Below, piece after piece: positions 1 through 7,904 of a stretch of 64,000 bases of DNA; positions within the stretch are counted from its first letter, which is position 1; every line of letters begins with the position of its first letter. Position numbers and translations under genes: made by a program. The notes under the pieces are model-generated. The model searched no databases, was not told where the DNA came from, and saw only the letters and a list, made by a program, of their open reading frames with translations. This DNA is from Arthrobacter sp. OV608. GTDB taxonomy: Bacteria > Actinomycetota > Actinomycetes > Actinomycetales > Micrococcaceae. The DNA lies in contig FOEZ01000006.1 of the NCBI GenBank assembly GCA_900110595.1, positions 1-64,000 on the forward strand, read 5' to 3'.

Positions 1-96
1 GTCCCTGGTCACTTCACCGAGCAACTCACCCAACGACGCGTTATCCGCTTTCTGATGCGCCTCACTCGGCGGCATCTCCGGAATCTGGCTACTCAC
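1..96 (-). CDS. Phage holin family protein (superfamily III-like), N-terminal fragment
   Basis: Only the first 32 codons are in the window; the gene runs off the left edge. It begins with GTG at 94-96, and that codon overlaps the stop of the upstream gene in a GTGA, which suggests translational coupling. The visible peptide ends in SLGELLGEVTRD, a phrase typical of the start of actinobacterial phage-holin-family (DUF1469-like) membrane proteins, whose membrane segments would lie outside the window. In Arthrobacter relatives such genes commonly sit with DUF3618 and other small envelope proteins. The family call is recognition from a short stretch and therefore moderate. Confidence 0.6.
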   Translation of the reverse strand, partial: MSSQIPEMPPSEAHQKADNASLGELLGEVTRD

Positions 97-953
97 AGCT
101 GGCGTCCTTCCGTTGACCGGTAGGTGCCGTCAGCAGCGTGGTAGCTGCCGTCCTCGTCACGGTACGGGTCATCCTCGAACCGGAGCGGGGTGTCCTCCGT
201 GCTTCCCGAGGGGAGCGTGGAGGTGGAGACCGGCGCTCCCGAACCCACCACCGGCTCATCAAAGAGGTCATCAGTTCCTGCTGCGTACACCGTCTCCTGA
301 TGGATCGGAGCCACCGGGGCGGACTGCACCGGCCGCTGGGCCGGGCTGGACTGCACGGCACCCTGCGAATCCGTTGCGCCTGCCGCGAGGCCGCGGGTAA
401 GCCGGCCTGCCAGGACACCGGCCCCTGCTGCCAGCAGGAGGAAAGTTCCGGGCCGGTTCCGGGCGAACCTCTGGACCTCGCCAAGGAGATCGCCCGGCTG
501 CTTGTTTTCAAGCCAGGACGCCACCGATTCACTGCGCTGGGCTGCCTGGCGGATCAGGTCGCTGGCCACACCCTGCTGGTCGGGGGCGCTTGCCATGCTG
601 TGCAGCTGGCTGGAAATGGTCCGGATGCCTTCGGCGGCCTTCTGCTGCTGCGTTCCGGCCTGGCTGGTCAATCCGGACTTTGCCTGGGCCAGCAGATCCT
701 GGGCGTTGCTCTTCGCCTCTGCGGCGACGTTGGCAGCTTCATCCTTGGCAGTGTGGGCTACGCCCTGGGCTGCAGTGGCGGCGTGGCCGGCCACATTCGA
801 AGCCTCGTCCTTTGCCGCGTCCTTCTTGGAGGTGCCGCCGGTGCCCGGAGTGCCTGGGGTGGCATAAGTGTCTTCAACACCCACTTCGGAAGCACCGTAC
901 GGGTCCGAGATAGCGGGGTTGGGAGTCTGGGGCCATTGGTTCTCTGTCATCAT
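93..953 (-). CDS. Ala/Lys-rich membrane-anchored protein of unknown function
   Basis: 286 aa, starting MMTENQW. Residues about 45-110 are an Ala/Lys/Glu-rich amphipathic segment with repeated AKDEAxNVA units (two good copies, KDEASNVAG and KDEAANVAA), resembling LEA-like or apolipoprotein-like helices. One hydrophobic segment follows at about 168-190 (TFLLLAAGAGVLAGRL), then a Pro/Ser/Thr-rich, acidic tail to the C-terminus. No signal peptide is visible, so the long N-terminal part is probably cytoplasmic and peripheral to the membrane. It is co-transcribed with the holin-like gene (GTGA overlap). Its promoter region is shared with the divergent MarR gene and contains several palindromic sites, so MarR control is likely. 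A role in membrane or osmotic stress is inference from context only. Confidence 0.75.
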   Translation of the reverse strand: MMTENQWPQTPNPAISDPYGASEVGVEDTYATPGTPGTGGTSKKDAAKDEASNVAGHAATAAQGVAHTAKDEAANVAAEAKSNAQDLLAQAKSGLTSQAGTQQQKAAEGIRTISSQLHSMASAPDQQGVASDLIRQAAQRSESVASWLENKQPGDLLGEVQRFARNRPGTFLLLAAGAGVLAGRLTRGLAAGATDSQGAVQSSPAQRPVQSAPVAPIHQETVYAAGTDDLFDEPVVGSGAPVSTSTLPSGSTEDTPLRFEDDPYRDEDGSYHAADGTYRSTEGRQL

Positions 954-1009
954 GCTCTCTTTCGCAAAGGGTCAGCTGGCGATCAAGAACCAGCAATGCT
1001 GGCAATAAG

Positions 1010-1151
1010 TAGTAAGCAGGGTTACTAGTTAGATACTAAGCACACTTCCCATTTGGATTGCAAGGGGGTGTGTTGGGAGCTTCCCTTTTGAACGGCCCTG
1101 CGGCAGGGCGGATAGTAAGCGTACTTGCGAACAGGATGCTAAGCATGCTTA
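1010..1151. promoter_or_regulatory. Cluster of four MarR-type operator palindromes
   Basis: The 270-bp divergent spacer between the membrane protein and the MarR gene holds four related sites: TAGTAAGCAGGGTTACTA at 1010-1027, ACTAAGCACACTT at 1035-1047, AGTAAGCGTACTT at 1114-1126 and the perfect palindrome TAAGCATGCTTA at 1140-1151. They share a TAAGC/GCTTA core. The arrangement fits a MarR dimer controlling both directions, including its own gene. A similar site lies upstream of the 3537 operon. The binding protein is inferred. Confidence 0.65.
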
Positions 1152-1223
1152 TTGTAGGTAGGTAGCGACGCATGAAGGGGTAACTACACCTGCACTTCGC
1201 CACCTACAGGAAGGCCGCGGCCG

Positions 1224-1757
1224 ATGACGAGCAACCTCGATCCGGATGCACGGAACAGCTACCGCCTTATTACGCTGGCGGCACGCCTGGTCCAGCGGCG
1301 TCAGGATGATGCTCTGGCGCCCCTTGGCCTGACCCGTGCAGCTGTCATAGCCCTGGAAGGGCTGGCAGCCGGACCCCTCAACCAGGAGCAGCTTGCCGAG
1401 GTGGTCCGGGTGCAGAGCCAGACCCTTGGCAGGGTGCTTACCCGGCTTGAAGGCTCAGGGCACATCACCCGGACCCGCCAGTCCACAGACCGCCGGCAGT
1501 TTAGGGTCGAACTCACCGATCTCGGCCGGGCGGCCCTCGAGGCAGCCCGGCAGGCGGAAATCGACGCCTACCCGGACGATCCGGAGATCTCCTGGAAGGT
1601 TCTGCAGGACGAGCTCACCAAGTTCATCCGTGCGGTGCCGCCCGGCAGGGACCCGGAGGTGGTTCCTTTTGTTGCGCCCGAACACCACCGCACTCCGCGC
1701 CGGTTTCCGGGTGCGCGCAGCCATGGTTTTCGTGGACTGGACCATCCGCAGCAATGA
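1224..1757 (+). CDS. MarR family transcriptional regulator
   Basis: 177 aa. Residues about 15-140 form a MarR winged-helix domain: LAPLGLTRAAVIALEGL, then the recognition helix VVRVQSQTLGRVLTRLEGSGHI and the wing TDRRQFRVELTDLGR. The C-terminal 35 residues are Pro/Arg-rich and not part of the fold. An AGGAAGG sequence lies about 10 bases before the ATG. The gene is divergent from the membrane-protein operon, and the spacer holds repeated TAAGC/GCTTA palindromes, so local autoregulation is likely. No ligand can be read from the sequence. A convergent gene lies downstream behind a strong hairpin. Confidence 0.88.
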   Translation: MTSNLDPDARNSYRLITLAARLVQRRQDDALAPLGLTRAAVIALEGLAAGPLNQEQLAEVVRVQSQTLGRVLTRLEGSGHITRTRQSTDRRQFRVELTDLGRAALEAARQAEIDAYPDDPEISWKVLQDELTKFIRAVPPGRDPEVVPFVAPEHHRTPRRFPGARSHGFRGLDHPQQ

Positions 1758-1792
1758 GCGCGGGAAGAATGAGCACGGGAAGATAGCGCAAA

Positions 1793-1823
1793 AGAGGGGC
1801 AGGGCCGGCAGCCCTGCCCCTCT
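1793..1823. terminator. Bidirectional hairpin terminator
   Basis: A 13-bp perfect stem (1793-1805 with 1811-1823) closes a 5-base loop between the convergent MarR gene and the 102-aa protein gene. On the minus strand it is followed by TTTT, so it best fits a terminator for the minus-strand operon that starts at 3537. Confidence 0.75.
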
Positions 1824-1836
1824 CCCTGCGCTCTGG

Positions 1837-2145
1837 CTACTTGTTGTTCTCCTGCGTTCCGGTTCCGGTCGCGTCGTTGTCCTCCAGCAGCCCCCGCTGG
1901 GCCAGGTCGGCGGCTTCGGAGGCCTCGGCCGGCAGTGGATCCGTTGCCGGAGGAACGTCGCTTGGTGCGTAGTCGGCAAGGCCCGCAGCAACACGCTCCT
2001 GCTCGGCCGCAGCCTCGTACGCGTCGTCGTCCACGTCCTCCGGCATTTTGCCGTGGCCCGTCCGGGTGGGATTCGGCAGCGCATCCTCTTCGGGGATAAT
2101 CACGCCGCCAGGGGCAAGGTCCTCGTTGTCATTTCCAATTGCCAT
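1837..2145 (-). CDS. Small acidic hypothetical protein
   Basis: 102 aa, starting MAIGNDNEDLAPGGVIIPEED. The start is chosen because GGAAGGAAGG stands just ahead of the ATG; the reading frame is open further upstream but that part only mirrors the neighbouring gene. The protein is acidic, low in hydrophobic residues and rich in Asp, Glu, Ala and Pro, with no membrane segment and no recognised domain; it is probably disordered. It is the last gene of the operon that begins at 3537, 43 bases after the baeRF2-like gene, and ends at a hairpin. Similar short acidic proteins are common in Arthrobacter stress loci, but the function is unknown. Confidence 0.75.
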   Translation of the reverse strand: MAIGNDNEDLAPGGVIIPEEDALPNPTRTGHGKMPEDVDDDAYEAAAEQERVAAGLADYAPSDVPPATDPLPAEASEAADLAQRGLLEDNDATGTGTQENNK

Positions 2146-2188
2146 AGCTGCCTTCCTTCCTGTCAGTTCGCTTGCTGCTGGGGATGAC

Positions 2189-3325
2189 TTACGACGACGG
2201 CACGTCCGGGCCCGTGGACCAGCGCAGCAGGGCTGCCACGCCGGCACCCTCCGGCAGGACCGGACCGGGGACCAGCAGCACCTGCGCATCGGTGAGCGCG
2301 GCCGCCCGAAGCAGGGCTGCGGGAGCGGGGACTTTGCCCAGTACAGTGGCGCCCAGGGATTCCTCCTCCGCAAGGGCAATCCAGGGCTCGGCATCAAGTG
2401 CGAACAGGGTCCGCTCCGAAAGTGCGGCGTCGTCAAAGATGAGCACCTCCACCTGGGCCTGCTGCAGCGCGTGCACCACAGCCCCGATCCCGGTGGCGGA
2501 CTCAGGATTGGCCTGGCCTTCCTGCATGGCCAGGCGGTCCATGATCTCCTGCTGTTCGGCGGCCCACTGTTCCGCGACGCGCTGGTTGACCTGGTCTTCG
2601 AGGAGGCCCTCATCCGCACCCGCTGTGTGCGTGTGGGAATCGATGGTGGACACCAATGCCTGGGTGGCCTTGGAGAGTTGCTCTTGTACGAGCCTCCGCG
2701 CGTGGATATCGCCGGCAAGGATCACCAGCCGTGCGCCGCTGCTGGCCACCACCCGGTCAATTTCCCCGGCCACCTGGTCCGCGTTGCGGCGCCAGACGTC
2801 CTCGGTGTGGTGCTGGAAGCGGAGATGCGCCCAGCCCCCTCCTTGGAACTTCTTGATGTGCTGGGTATCGCCTTGGACTTCCTCGGTGCTCGCCGGTGCC
2901 CCGGCTCCCGCGTAATGCAGCCGGATCTCGCCATGTTCGCGGCTGACTTCGGCAACAACGAAGGGGAATTCCTCCGGCCGGTGCTTGACCAGCGGCAGGA
3001 GGTCCGGGATGGAATCCACCGATATCCGCTCCGGCAGCACGAGCGCGCCGGGCAGTACCTCGTTGATCTCCACGTTTCCCTGGTGCACCAGGACGAACCG
3101 GGACACGGGGGAGGGGGTGCCTGTTTCGGGCTGCAGGGCCTGCTCCACCGCATCAAGGTCCGCAGCGGAAGCACCCTGCGCTTCGAGGGCGGCGCGGACA
3201 TTGCCGGGCCGTACATCGCTTGCTTCCAGGCTGTCCACGGTGCCTGTTCCCGCGTCCACGTAAGCGGTGCACCAGGGGCCGGGGAGCCGGTACCGGTCCG
3301 CGTGCTCCTTCAGGCTCCGGGTCAC
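2189..3325 (-). CDS. baeRF2 / Vms1-Ankzf1-like protein (Rv2629 type)
   Basis: 378 aa, GTG start overlapping the stop of the upstream 71-aa gene (GTGA). The sequence matches the actinobacterial Rv2629/baeRF2 group of the archaeo-eukaryotic release factor 1 superfamily: an N-terminal region with CTAYVDAGTG and VSRFVLVHQG, a middle segment FPFVVAEVSREHGEIRLHYAG, the central helix GGWAHLRFQHHTEDVWRRNA, and a C-terminal domain with LVILAGDIHARRLVQEQL and VLLVPGPVLPEG. The GGW(A/S)-x5-Q helix corresponds to the loop that carries the catalytic Gln in Vms1-like peptidyl-tRNA hydrolases; here the residue pattern is GGWAHLRFQ, so the Gln is present. By family it would act on ribosome-bound peptidyl-tRNA, but bacterial members are poorly tested. 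It sits between two small acidic proteins in one operon. Confidence 0.8.
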   Translation of the reverse strand: MTRSLKEHADRYRLPGPWCTAYVDAGTGTVDSLEASDVRPGNVRAALEAQGASAADLDAVEQALQPETGTPSPVSRFVLVHQGNVEINEVLPGALVLPERISVDSIPDLLPLVKHRPEEFPFVVAEVSREHGEIRLHYAGAGAPASTEEVQGDTQHIKKFQGGGWAHLRFQHHTEDVWRRNADQVAGEIDRVVASSGARLVILAGDIHARRLVQEQLSKATQALVSTIDSHTHTAGADEGLLEDQVNQRVAEQWAAEQQEIMDRLAMQEGQANPESATGIGAVVHALQQAQVEVLIFDDAALSERTLFALDAEPWIALAEEESLGATVLGKVPAPAALLRAAALTDAQVLLVPGPVLPEGAGVAALLRWSTGPDVPSS

Positions 3326-3537
3326 TGTTCCTCCTCCGCGTCGCTGATGGAATCGGGGGAAGCGACGGGATTCAGGGCCTCCTGGACTTCAGCAGGATCC
3401 GTATCGTCGGGGAAAGGTTCGGTTTCGCGCCACTCCTCCGCGTGGGGAGGCTGGTTTGCATGGACCGCGCCCTGGGTTTCGTGCTTCAGCTCCTCATCGA
3501 GGATGGGGCCGTGTTTGGTGTTGCCGCGTTCAGCCAT
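3322..3537 (-). CDS. Small acidic hypothetical protein (operon leader gene)
   Basis: 71 aa, starting MAERGNTKHGPILDEELKHET. The ATG at 3535-3537 is preferred over an earlier one because AGGAGATCGTC precedes it. The protein is hydrophilic and strongly acidic at the C-terminus (SISDAEEEQ); the motif KHGPxxDEELxHET recalls short proteins found widely in Arthrobacter and Streptomyces stress operons. No domain of known function is visible. Its stop overlaps the GTG of the baeRF2-like gene, so the two are likely translated together. Confidence 0.75.
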   Translation of the reverse strand: MAERGNTKHGPILDEELKHETQGAVHANQPPHAEEWRETEPFPDDTDPAEVQEALNPVASPDSISDAEEEQ

Positions 3538-3560
3538 GACGATCTCCTTCGCTCGTGAAT

Positions 3561-3580
3561 TTAGTATCACAGGCTTACTA
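3561..3580 (-). promoter_or_regulatory. TAGTAAGC-type operator upstream of the baeRF2 operon
   Basis: Read on the minus strand this is TAGTAAGCCTGTGATACTAA, with TAGTA/TACTA arms, 24 bases before the first start codon of the operon. It resembles the MarR sites at 1010-1151 (TAGTAAGC core and TTACTAG flank are shared), which suggests common control of the two loci. The match is imperfect in the right half. Confidence 0.5.
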
Positions 3581-3666
3581 GTTCGTCATTTCACGGTAGC
3601 ACCAGGAGGCGGCGGCCAAAAGGGGGAATTCAGGAGGTCTCTGCCGGCTCAATCCCCTGGGTGCAC

Positions 3667-4002
3667 TCAGGCTGCGCAGGCATCCTTCAGGGCCTGGACG
3701 GACTCGGACGGCACCTGGTCTCCGGCCTCCGCAATCTGGCCCAACGGCGTCGTAATTTCAGCAGGTACACCGGCGGTGCGGGCGGCCGATACCAGCCCGC
3801 CGAGGGCCCGCTTGTCCTCCACGCTGACCAGGCCGTCCTGGACAACGGCGCAAATCTGCCGGTTCACTTCCTCCGCCGCAGCCGTGGCCACCTTCGACGC
3901 GGCGTCGCTTGCAGCATTCCCCGCGGCTTCCTCGACGGCGCCGCAGCCGGCGAGCAGCAGCATCAGGGGGACAGCGGACAGGGCGGCAAGGCGGCGGTTC
4001 AT
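3667..4002 (-). CDS. Small secreted lipoprotein of unknown function
   Basis: 111 aa with a clear lipoprotein signal: positive N-terminus MNRR, hydrophobic core and lipobox LLAGC with the lipidated Cys at residue 20. The mature part is Ala/Glu-rich (AAEEVNRQICAVVQDGLVS) and contains two more cysteines, at about 71 and 109, which could form a disulfide outside the membrane. No enzymatic motif is visible. It lies alone between two minus-strand genes and looks monocistronic. Confidence 0.75.
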   Translation of the reverse strand: MNRRLAALSAVPLMLLLAGCGAVEEAAGNAASDAASKVATAAAEEVNRQICAVVQDGLVSVEDKRALGGLVSAARTAGVPAEITTPLGQIAEAGDQVPSESVQALKDACAA

Positions 4003-4055
4003 GGTTCCACCCTAACAACCGGCTAATAAACCGCCGGTGCCCGGGTTCGGGGCCG

Positions 4056-5312
4056 TTACCGGCCGCTCGCCGCGGGGACGCCGAGGATGTGGTCCAGCAG
4101 TCCGTTGCGGAACTTGCCCTCGGGATCGTGCGAAGAGGCCAATGAGCGGAATCCGGCGAAGCGGGGGTACAGCGACTCCCAGTCGTGCCGGGCCGGGGAG
4201 AACAGCTTGCCCCAGTGCGGCCGGGCGCCGAAGGGCCGGAGCGCGTCCTCGAGTTCGGGAAGGAGAGCTTCCACCTCGGGCTGCAGCGGCTTCCATGTGA
4301 AATGCAGGGCCACGCTCTGCTGCTGGTAGAAGGGGCTCAGCCAGAACTCGTCTGCAGCACCTGTGCGGATTTCCGAGACAAAAAGCAGCGGCGCCAGCTT
4401 GTCCGCCAGGCCGCGGACCGCCTGAAGCGCCTCCGGCGCGTTCTCCAGCGGCAGGATGAACTCGCTCTGCAGCTCCTCGCCCTTGCTGGGCGTGAACTCG
4501 TGCCGGAAATGCGGCAGCCGGTCCAGCCAGTGTCCCGGCTCATCAAGCTGGATGGTGCAGTTTTCCGCGGACATGTCCGGCAACGGGTGGCGGGGGAGCG
4601 TGGCGGCGGTGGCACCGAACAGGTCAGCCAGCGGCGGCTCCTGGTCCAGGGCCTTGAGCCAGACCTGGCTGATGGTTTGGCCGGCGTAGTCCGTGAACAG
4701 GCTGACGCTGTACGCGCTGGACATGATGTTTGTGAAGTCTGTCAGCGCCCGGTCCCATGGCAGGTTTTCCAGGACGCGCTGGCGCATCCGGAAGCTGGGC
4801 TGGACCGTCAGCTCCAGGCCCGTCACGATGCCCAAGGCTCCCAGGCCCACCACGCTGGCCAGGAACTCGTCCCCGTCCGCGCGGGTCAGCGTAACGCATT
4901 CACCCGAGGGGCGGACCAGGTCGATCGACTCTACTGCCCCGGCGAGCGAGGGGTTGTTCACGCCGGAGCCGTGGGTTCCGGTCTGGACGGCTCCGGCCAC
5001 CGAAATGTGGGGGAGTGACGCCAGGTTGTGGATGGCCATGCCGGATTGCTCCAGCGTGCGGCACAGGGCTCCGTAACTGACTCCGCCGCTGACCTTGACG
5101 GTGCTGCGCTCCCGGTCAAGGAGCACCTCCTGCGGCAGGGCTTCAAGCAGAACATGCACGCCGTCGGTGTCCCCTACGCGGTTGAAGGAGTGCCGGGATC
5201 CCAGGGCCTTGATCCGGCCCGCGCGCTGCACAATCCGGGCCAGTTCCGCTACCGATTCCGGCCGTTCAACACGCGCGGAGGAGTATTCGAGGTTGCCTGC
5301 CCAGTTCTTCAA
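4056..5312 (-). CDS. aldO: Alditol oxidase (AldO-type, FAD-dependent)
   Basis: 418 aa, TTG start after GGAAAG. The sequence tracks Streptomyces coelicolor AldO along its length: NWAGN at the N-terminus, the PP-loop GSRHSFN whose His41 is the covalent FAD ligand in the family, LPHISVAGAVQTGTHGSG in the FAD-binding domain, SAYSVSLFTD in the middle and the C-terminal substrate motif RPHWGK. AldO oxidises the terminal hydroxyl of sugar alcohols such as xylitol and sorbitol to the aldose, reducing O2 to H2O2. The protein is cytoplasmic. It appears monocistronic, and a LacI-type palindrome lies 43 bases upstream, fitting induction by a polyol or sugar. Confidence 0.88.
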   Translation of the reverse strand: MKNWAGNLEYSSARVERPESVAELARIVQRAGRIKALGSRHSFNRVGDTDGVHVLLEALPQEVLLDRERSTVKVSGGVSYGALCRTLEQSGMAIHNLASLPHISVAGAVQTGTHGSGVNNPSLAGAVESIDLVRPSGECVTLTRADGDEFLASVVGLGALGIVTGLELTVQPSFRMRQRVLENLPWDRALTDFTNIMSSAYSVSLFTDYAGQTISQVWLKALDQEPPLADLFGATAATLPRHPLPDMSAENCTIQLDEPGHWLDRLPHFRHEFTPSKGEELQSEFILPLENAPEALQAVRGLADKLAPLLFVSEIRTGAADEFWLSPFYQQQSVALHFTWKPLQPEVEALLPELEDALRPFGARPHWGKLFSPARHDWESLYPRFAGFRSLASSHDPEGKFRNGLLDHILGVPAASGR

Positions 5313-5354
5313 AAGTCAGCTTTCCGGTGGGGGACGAGAATTCGCTTTCTCAAC

Positions 5355-5368
5355 TGTCAGCGCTAACA
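5355..5368 (-). promoter_or_regulatory. LacI-family operator upstream of aldO
   Basis: TGTCAGCGCTAACA is one mismatch from the palindrome TGTTAGCGCTAACA, a typical actinobacterial LacI-family operator with central CG. It lies 43 bases upstream of the aldO start. No LacI gene is adjacent; the one at 13382-14491 appears to use a different sequence. Confidence 0.6.
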
Positions 5369-5551
5369 AACGGCGGTGTCAAGGCGCTTCCACGGAGTGC
5401 ACGCTTTCCCGCGGGGAGTGCATTTCCACCCGGGCATCCGGGTACGGGCATCCTGAACAGCCGCACACCTGAAATTCATTTGGCCGGCGCCGTTCGGCGT
5501 GCGCGCGAATCGTGGCAGAGTGGGATGCAGTCGAGTTGAGGGAGGAACTCA

Positions 5552-7900
5552 GTGTCTGATCTGGGAGAAGCGACCACCAGCGTGTCTGGGGCCGATGCAG
5601 TAGAACAGGCCGGCGAAACCGGCAACACGACTGGGCCGGAGGCTGCAGCGGTGACAGAACCGGCAGAATCCATCGAGGAGACAGAGTCCTCGGAGGTGCC
5701 GGAAGCTCCGGAAATTACTTTCGACGAAAAGTTCTACCCGGCGCGGCCCAAGGCACTGCGCCCTGTGGCCCGGCGTCGGCAGTATTTTGCCAATGCACCG
5801 TCACTGGAACTGGACGGCCTGAACAAAACCTACGTGGAGTGGCTGCGGAACCAGGCGATGCTCGGCGACGCCAACGTCCTGGCGAGGCAGCTCTCGGGGC
5901 AGGCCAGCATGTGGCAGCACTCCTACGCGCACCCCAACCCGCGCGCCGCCGTCGAACGCGCCTCAGTGTGGTTCACCGCCTACCCGCTGTCCTACATGAC
6001 CACCCCGGGGCAGTCGTTCCTGGGGGCGCTGGGCGACCCGGAGCTGTGGAAAACGTTCCGGGAAATCGGAATCAGGGCCATCCACACGGGCCCCGTCAAG
6101 AAGGCCGGCGGGCTGCAGGGGTGGCGGGAAACGCCAAGCGTGGACGGCCACTTTGACCGCATCAGCATGGCCATCGATCCGCTGTTCGGCGAGGAAGACG
6201 AGTTCCGCCGGATGTGCGAGGTGGCCGGCGAACACGACGGCACCATCATTGACGACATCGTCCCCGGACACACCGGCAAGGGTGCGGACTTCCGCCTCGC
6301 CGAGATGAACTACCGCGACTATCCCGGCATCTATCACATGATCGATATCCCGGAATCGGACTGGCATCTGCTGCCGGACGTCCCGCCGGGCGAGGACTCG
6401 GTCAACATCAGCCCCGACGCGGAACTGGCGCTGCAGCAGGCCGGGTACATCATTGGCAGGCTTCAGCGGGTCATTTTCTACGAACCCGGCGTGAAGGAAA
6501 CCAACTGGAGTGCCACCCGGGCCATCGTGGACACCACCGGCCAGAAGCGCCGCTGGGTGTACCTGCACTATTTCAAGGCCGGCCAGCCCTCCATCAACTG
6601 GCTGGATCCCACGTTCTCCGGCATGCGCCTGGTGGTGGGCGACGCCCTGCACTCGCTGCTTGACCTGGGCACCGGTGCGCTGCGGCTCGACGCCAACGGC
6701 TTCCTCGGGGTGGAAAAGAGCGCCGAGGAACAGCCCGGCTGGTCCGAGGGGCATCCGCTCTCCGAGGCAGCCAACCAGCTGATCGGCAGCATGGTCCGCA
6801 AGGTGGGCGGCTTCACGTTCCAGGAACTGAACCTCACGATTGACGACATCAAGGCCACGTCGGAAACCGGGCCGGACCTGTCCTACGATTTCATCACCCG
6901 CCCTGGCTACCACTACGCCCTGGTCACCCAGGACACGGAGTTCCTGCGCCTCACCCTGCGCCTGGCTATGGAGATCGGTGTGGATCAGGCTTCGCTGGTG
7001 CACGCGCTGCAGAACCACGATGAACTGACGTACGAACTGGTGCACTTTGCCACCCGGCACAAGGACGACGTTTTCGAGCTGGCCGGCACCGAAATGAACG
7101 GCGCGGAGCTGACGGAGCATGTCCAGGAAACGCTGCGGAATGCGCTGACGGGGGAGAACGGCCCCTACAACGCCGTGTTCACCACCAACGGCATCGCCTG
7201 CACCACGGTCAGCGTGATCACTGCGGCCCTGGGCATCAAGGATATTTCCGCGCTCACCGCCGAGCAGATCGATACGGTGCGGGAAGCGCACCTGCTGCTG
7301 GTCATGTACAACGCACTGCAGCCCGGCGTGTTCGCCCTGTCCGGCTGGGACATGGTGGGCACCACCACCCTGGACAGGGCGCAGGTCCAGGAGCTCACTT
7401 CCCAGGGCGATACCCGCTGGATCAACCGTGGCGCGCACGACCTCATGGGGACCAACGCCGAAGCGACCGTCTCGGCCTCGGGAATGCCGCGGGCCCGCAG
7501 CCTGTACGGGCCGCTGCCCGAGCAGCTCAAGGATGAAGGGTCCTTCGCGCGGCGGCTCCAGAAGATCCTGAAGGTCCGCGAGGAGTGGGGCATTGCCACC
7601 GGCGTGCTCCTGGACGTTCCGCAGGTTTCCCAGCGCGGACTGCTGGTGATGGTGCACCGGCTCGCGTCCGGCCAGATCCAGGTGACGGTCCTGAACTTCT
7701 CCGGTGAAAGCATCACCGGCAGCGTCAACTCCAGCCACCTGGAGGCCGGCGCCGGGGTGCGGGACCTGTTCACGGACGAGACGGTGGGCCAGGTGGATGA
7801 CCTGCACAGCTTCTTCATTGAGCTTGGTGCGTACCAGGGGACGGCGCTGCTGATTGAAGAGCCGGCTCCCGAGGAGGAAGAGGCGCCGGAGGGCCTGTAG
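5552..7900 (+). CDS. GH13 alpha-glucosyltransferase (trehalose synthase-like)
   Basis: 782 aa, GTG start after GGGAGGAAC. Residues 1-55 are an acidic, probably disordered extension. The GH13 barrel follows: region with [16 protein letters not shown] at 232-247, nucleophile Asp380 in [12 protein letters not shown], acid/base Glu425 in FQELNL, and the transition-state pair in LQNHDELT (Asp490). This set resembles the maltose alpha-D-glucosyltransferase/trehalose synthase and sucrose-isomerase neighbourhood of GH13. Residues about 680-770 form the C-terminal beta domain, ending in a Glu-rich tail. The family interconverts maltose and trehalose by intramolecular transglucosylation, but the exact product cannot be read here. 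It stands alone, convergent with umuC, rather than beside maltokinase. Confidence 0.75.
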   Translation: MSDLGEATTSVSGADAVEQAGETGNTTGPEAAAVTEPAESIEETESSEVPEAPEITFDEKFYPARPKALRPVARRRQYFANAPSLELDGLNKTYVEWLRNQAMLGDANVLARQLSGQASMWQHSYAHPNPRAAVERASVWFTAYPLSYMTTPGQSFLGALGDPELWKTFREIGIRAIHTGPVKKAGGLQGWRETPSVDGHFDRISMAIDPLFGEEDEFRRMCEVAGEHDGTIIDDIVPGHTGKGADFRLAEMNYRDYPGIYHMIDIPESDWHLLPDVPPGEDSVNISPDAELALQQAGYIIGRLQRVIFYEPGVKETNWSATRAIVDTTGQKRRWVYLHYFKAGQPSINWLDPTFSGMRLVVGDALHSLLDLGTGALRLDANGFLGVEKSAEEQPGWSEGHPLSEAANQLIGSMVRKVGGFTFQELNLTIDDIKATSETGPDLSYDFITRPGYHYALVTQDTEFLRLTLRLAMEIGVDQASLVHALQNHDELTYELVHFATRHKDDVFELAGTEMNGAELTEHVQETLRNALTGENGPYNAVFTTNGIACTTVSVITAALGIKDISALTAEQIDTVREAHLLLVMYNALQPGVFALSGWDMVGTTTLDRAQVQELTSQGDTRWINRGAHDLMGTNAEATVSASGMPRARSLYGPLPEQLKDEGSFARRLQKILKVREEWGIATGVLLDVPQVSQRGLLVMVHRLASGQIQVTVLNFSGESITGSVNSSHLEAGAGVRDLFTDETVGQVDDLHSFFIELGAYQGTALLIEEPAPEEEEAPEGL

Positions 7901-7904
7901 GACC

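Noticed and set aside
2048..4015. A 655-codon plus-strand open frame opposite the baeRF2 operon
   Set aside because: It lies antisense to three well-supported genes; product has no recognisable domain and its length reflects high GC with few stops.
5963..7807. A 614-codon minus-strand frame opposite the GH13 gene
   Set aside because: Antisense to a gene with intact catalytic motifs; His/Val/Gly-rich shadow composition.
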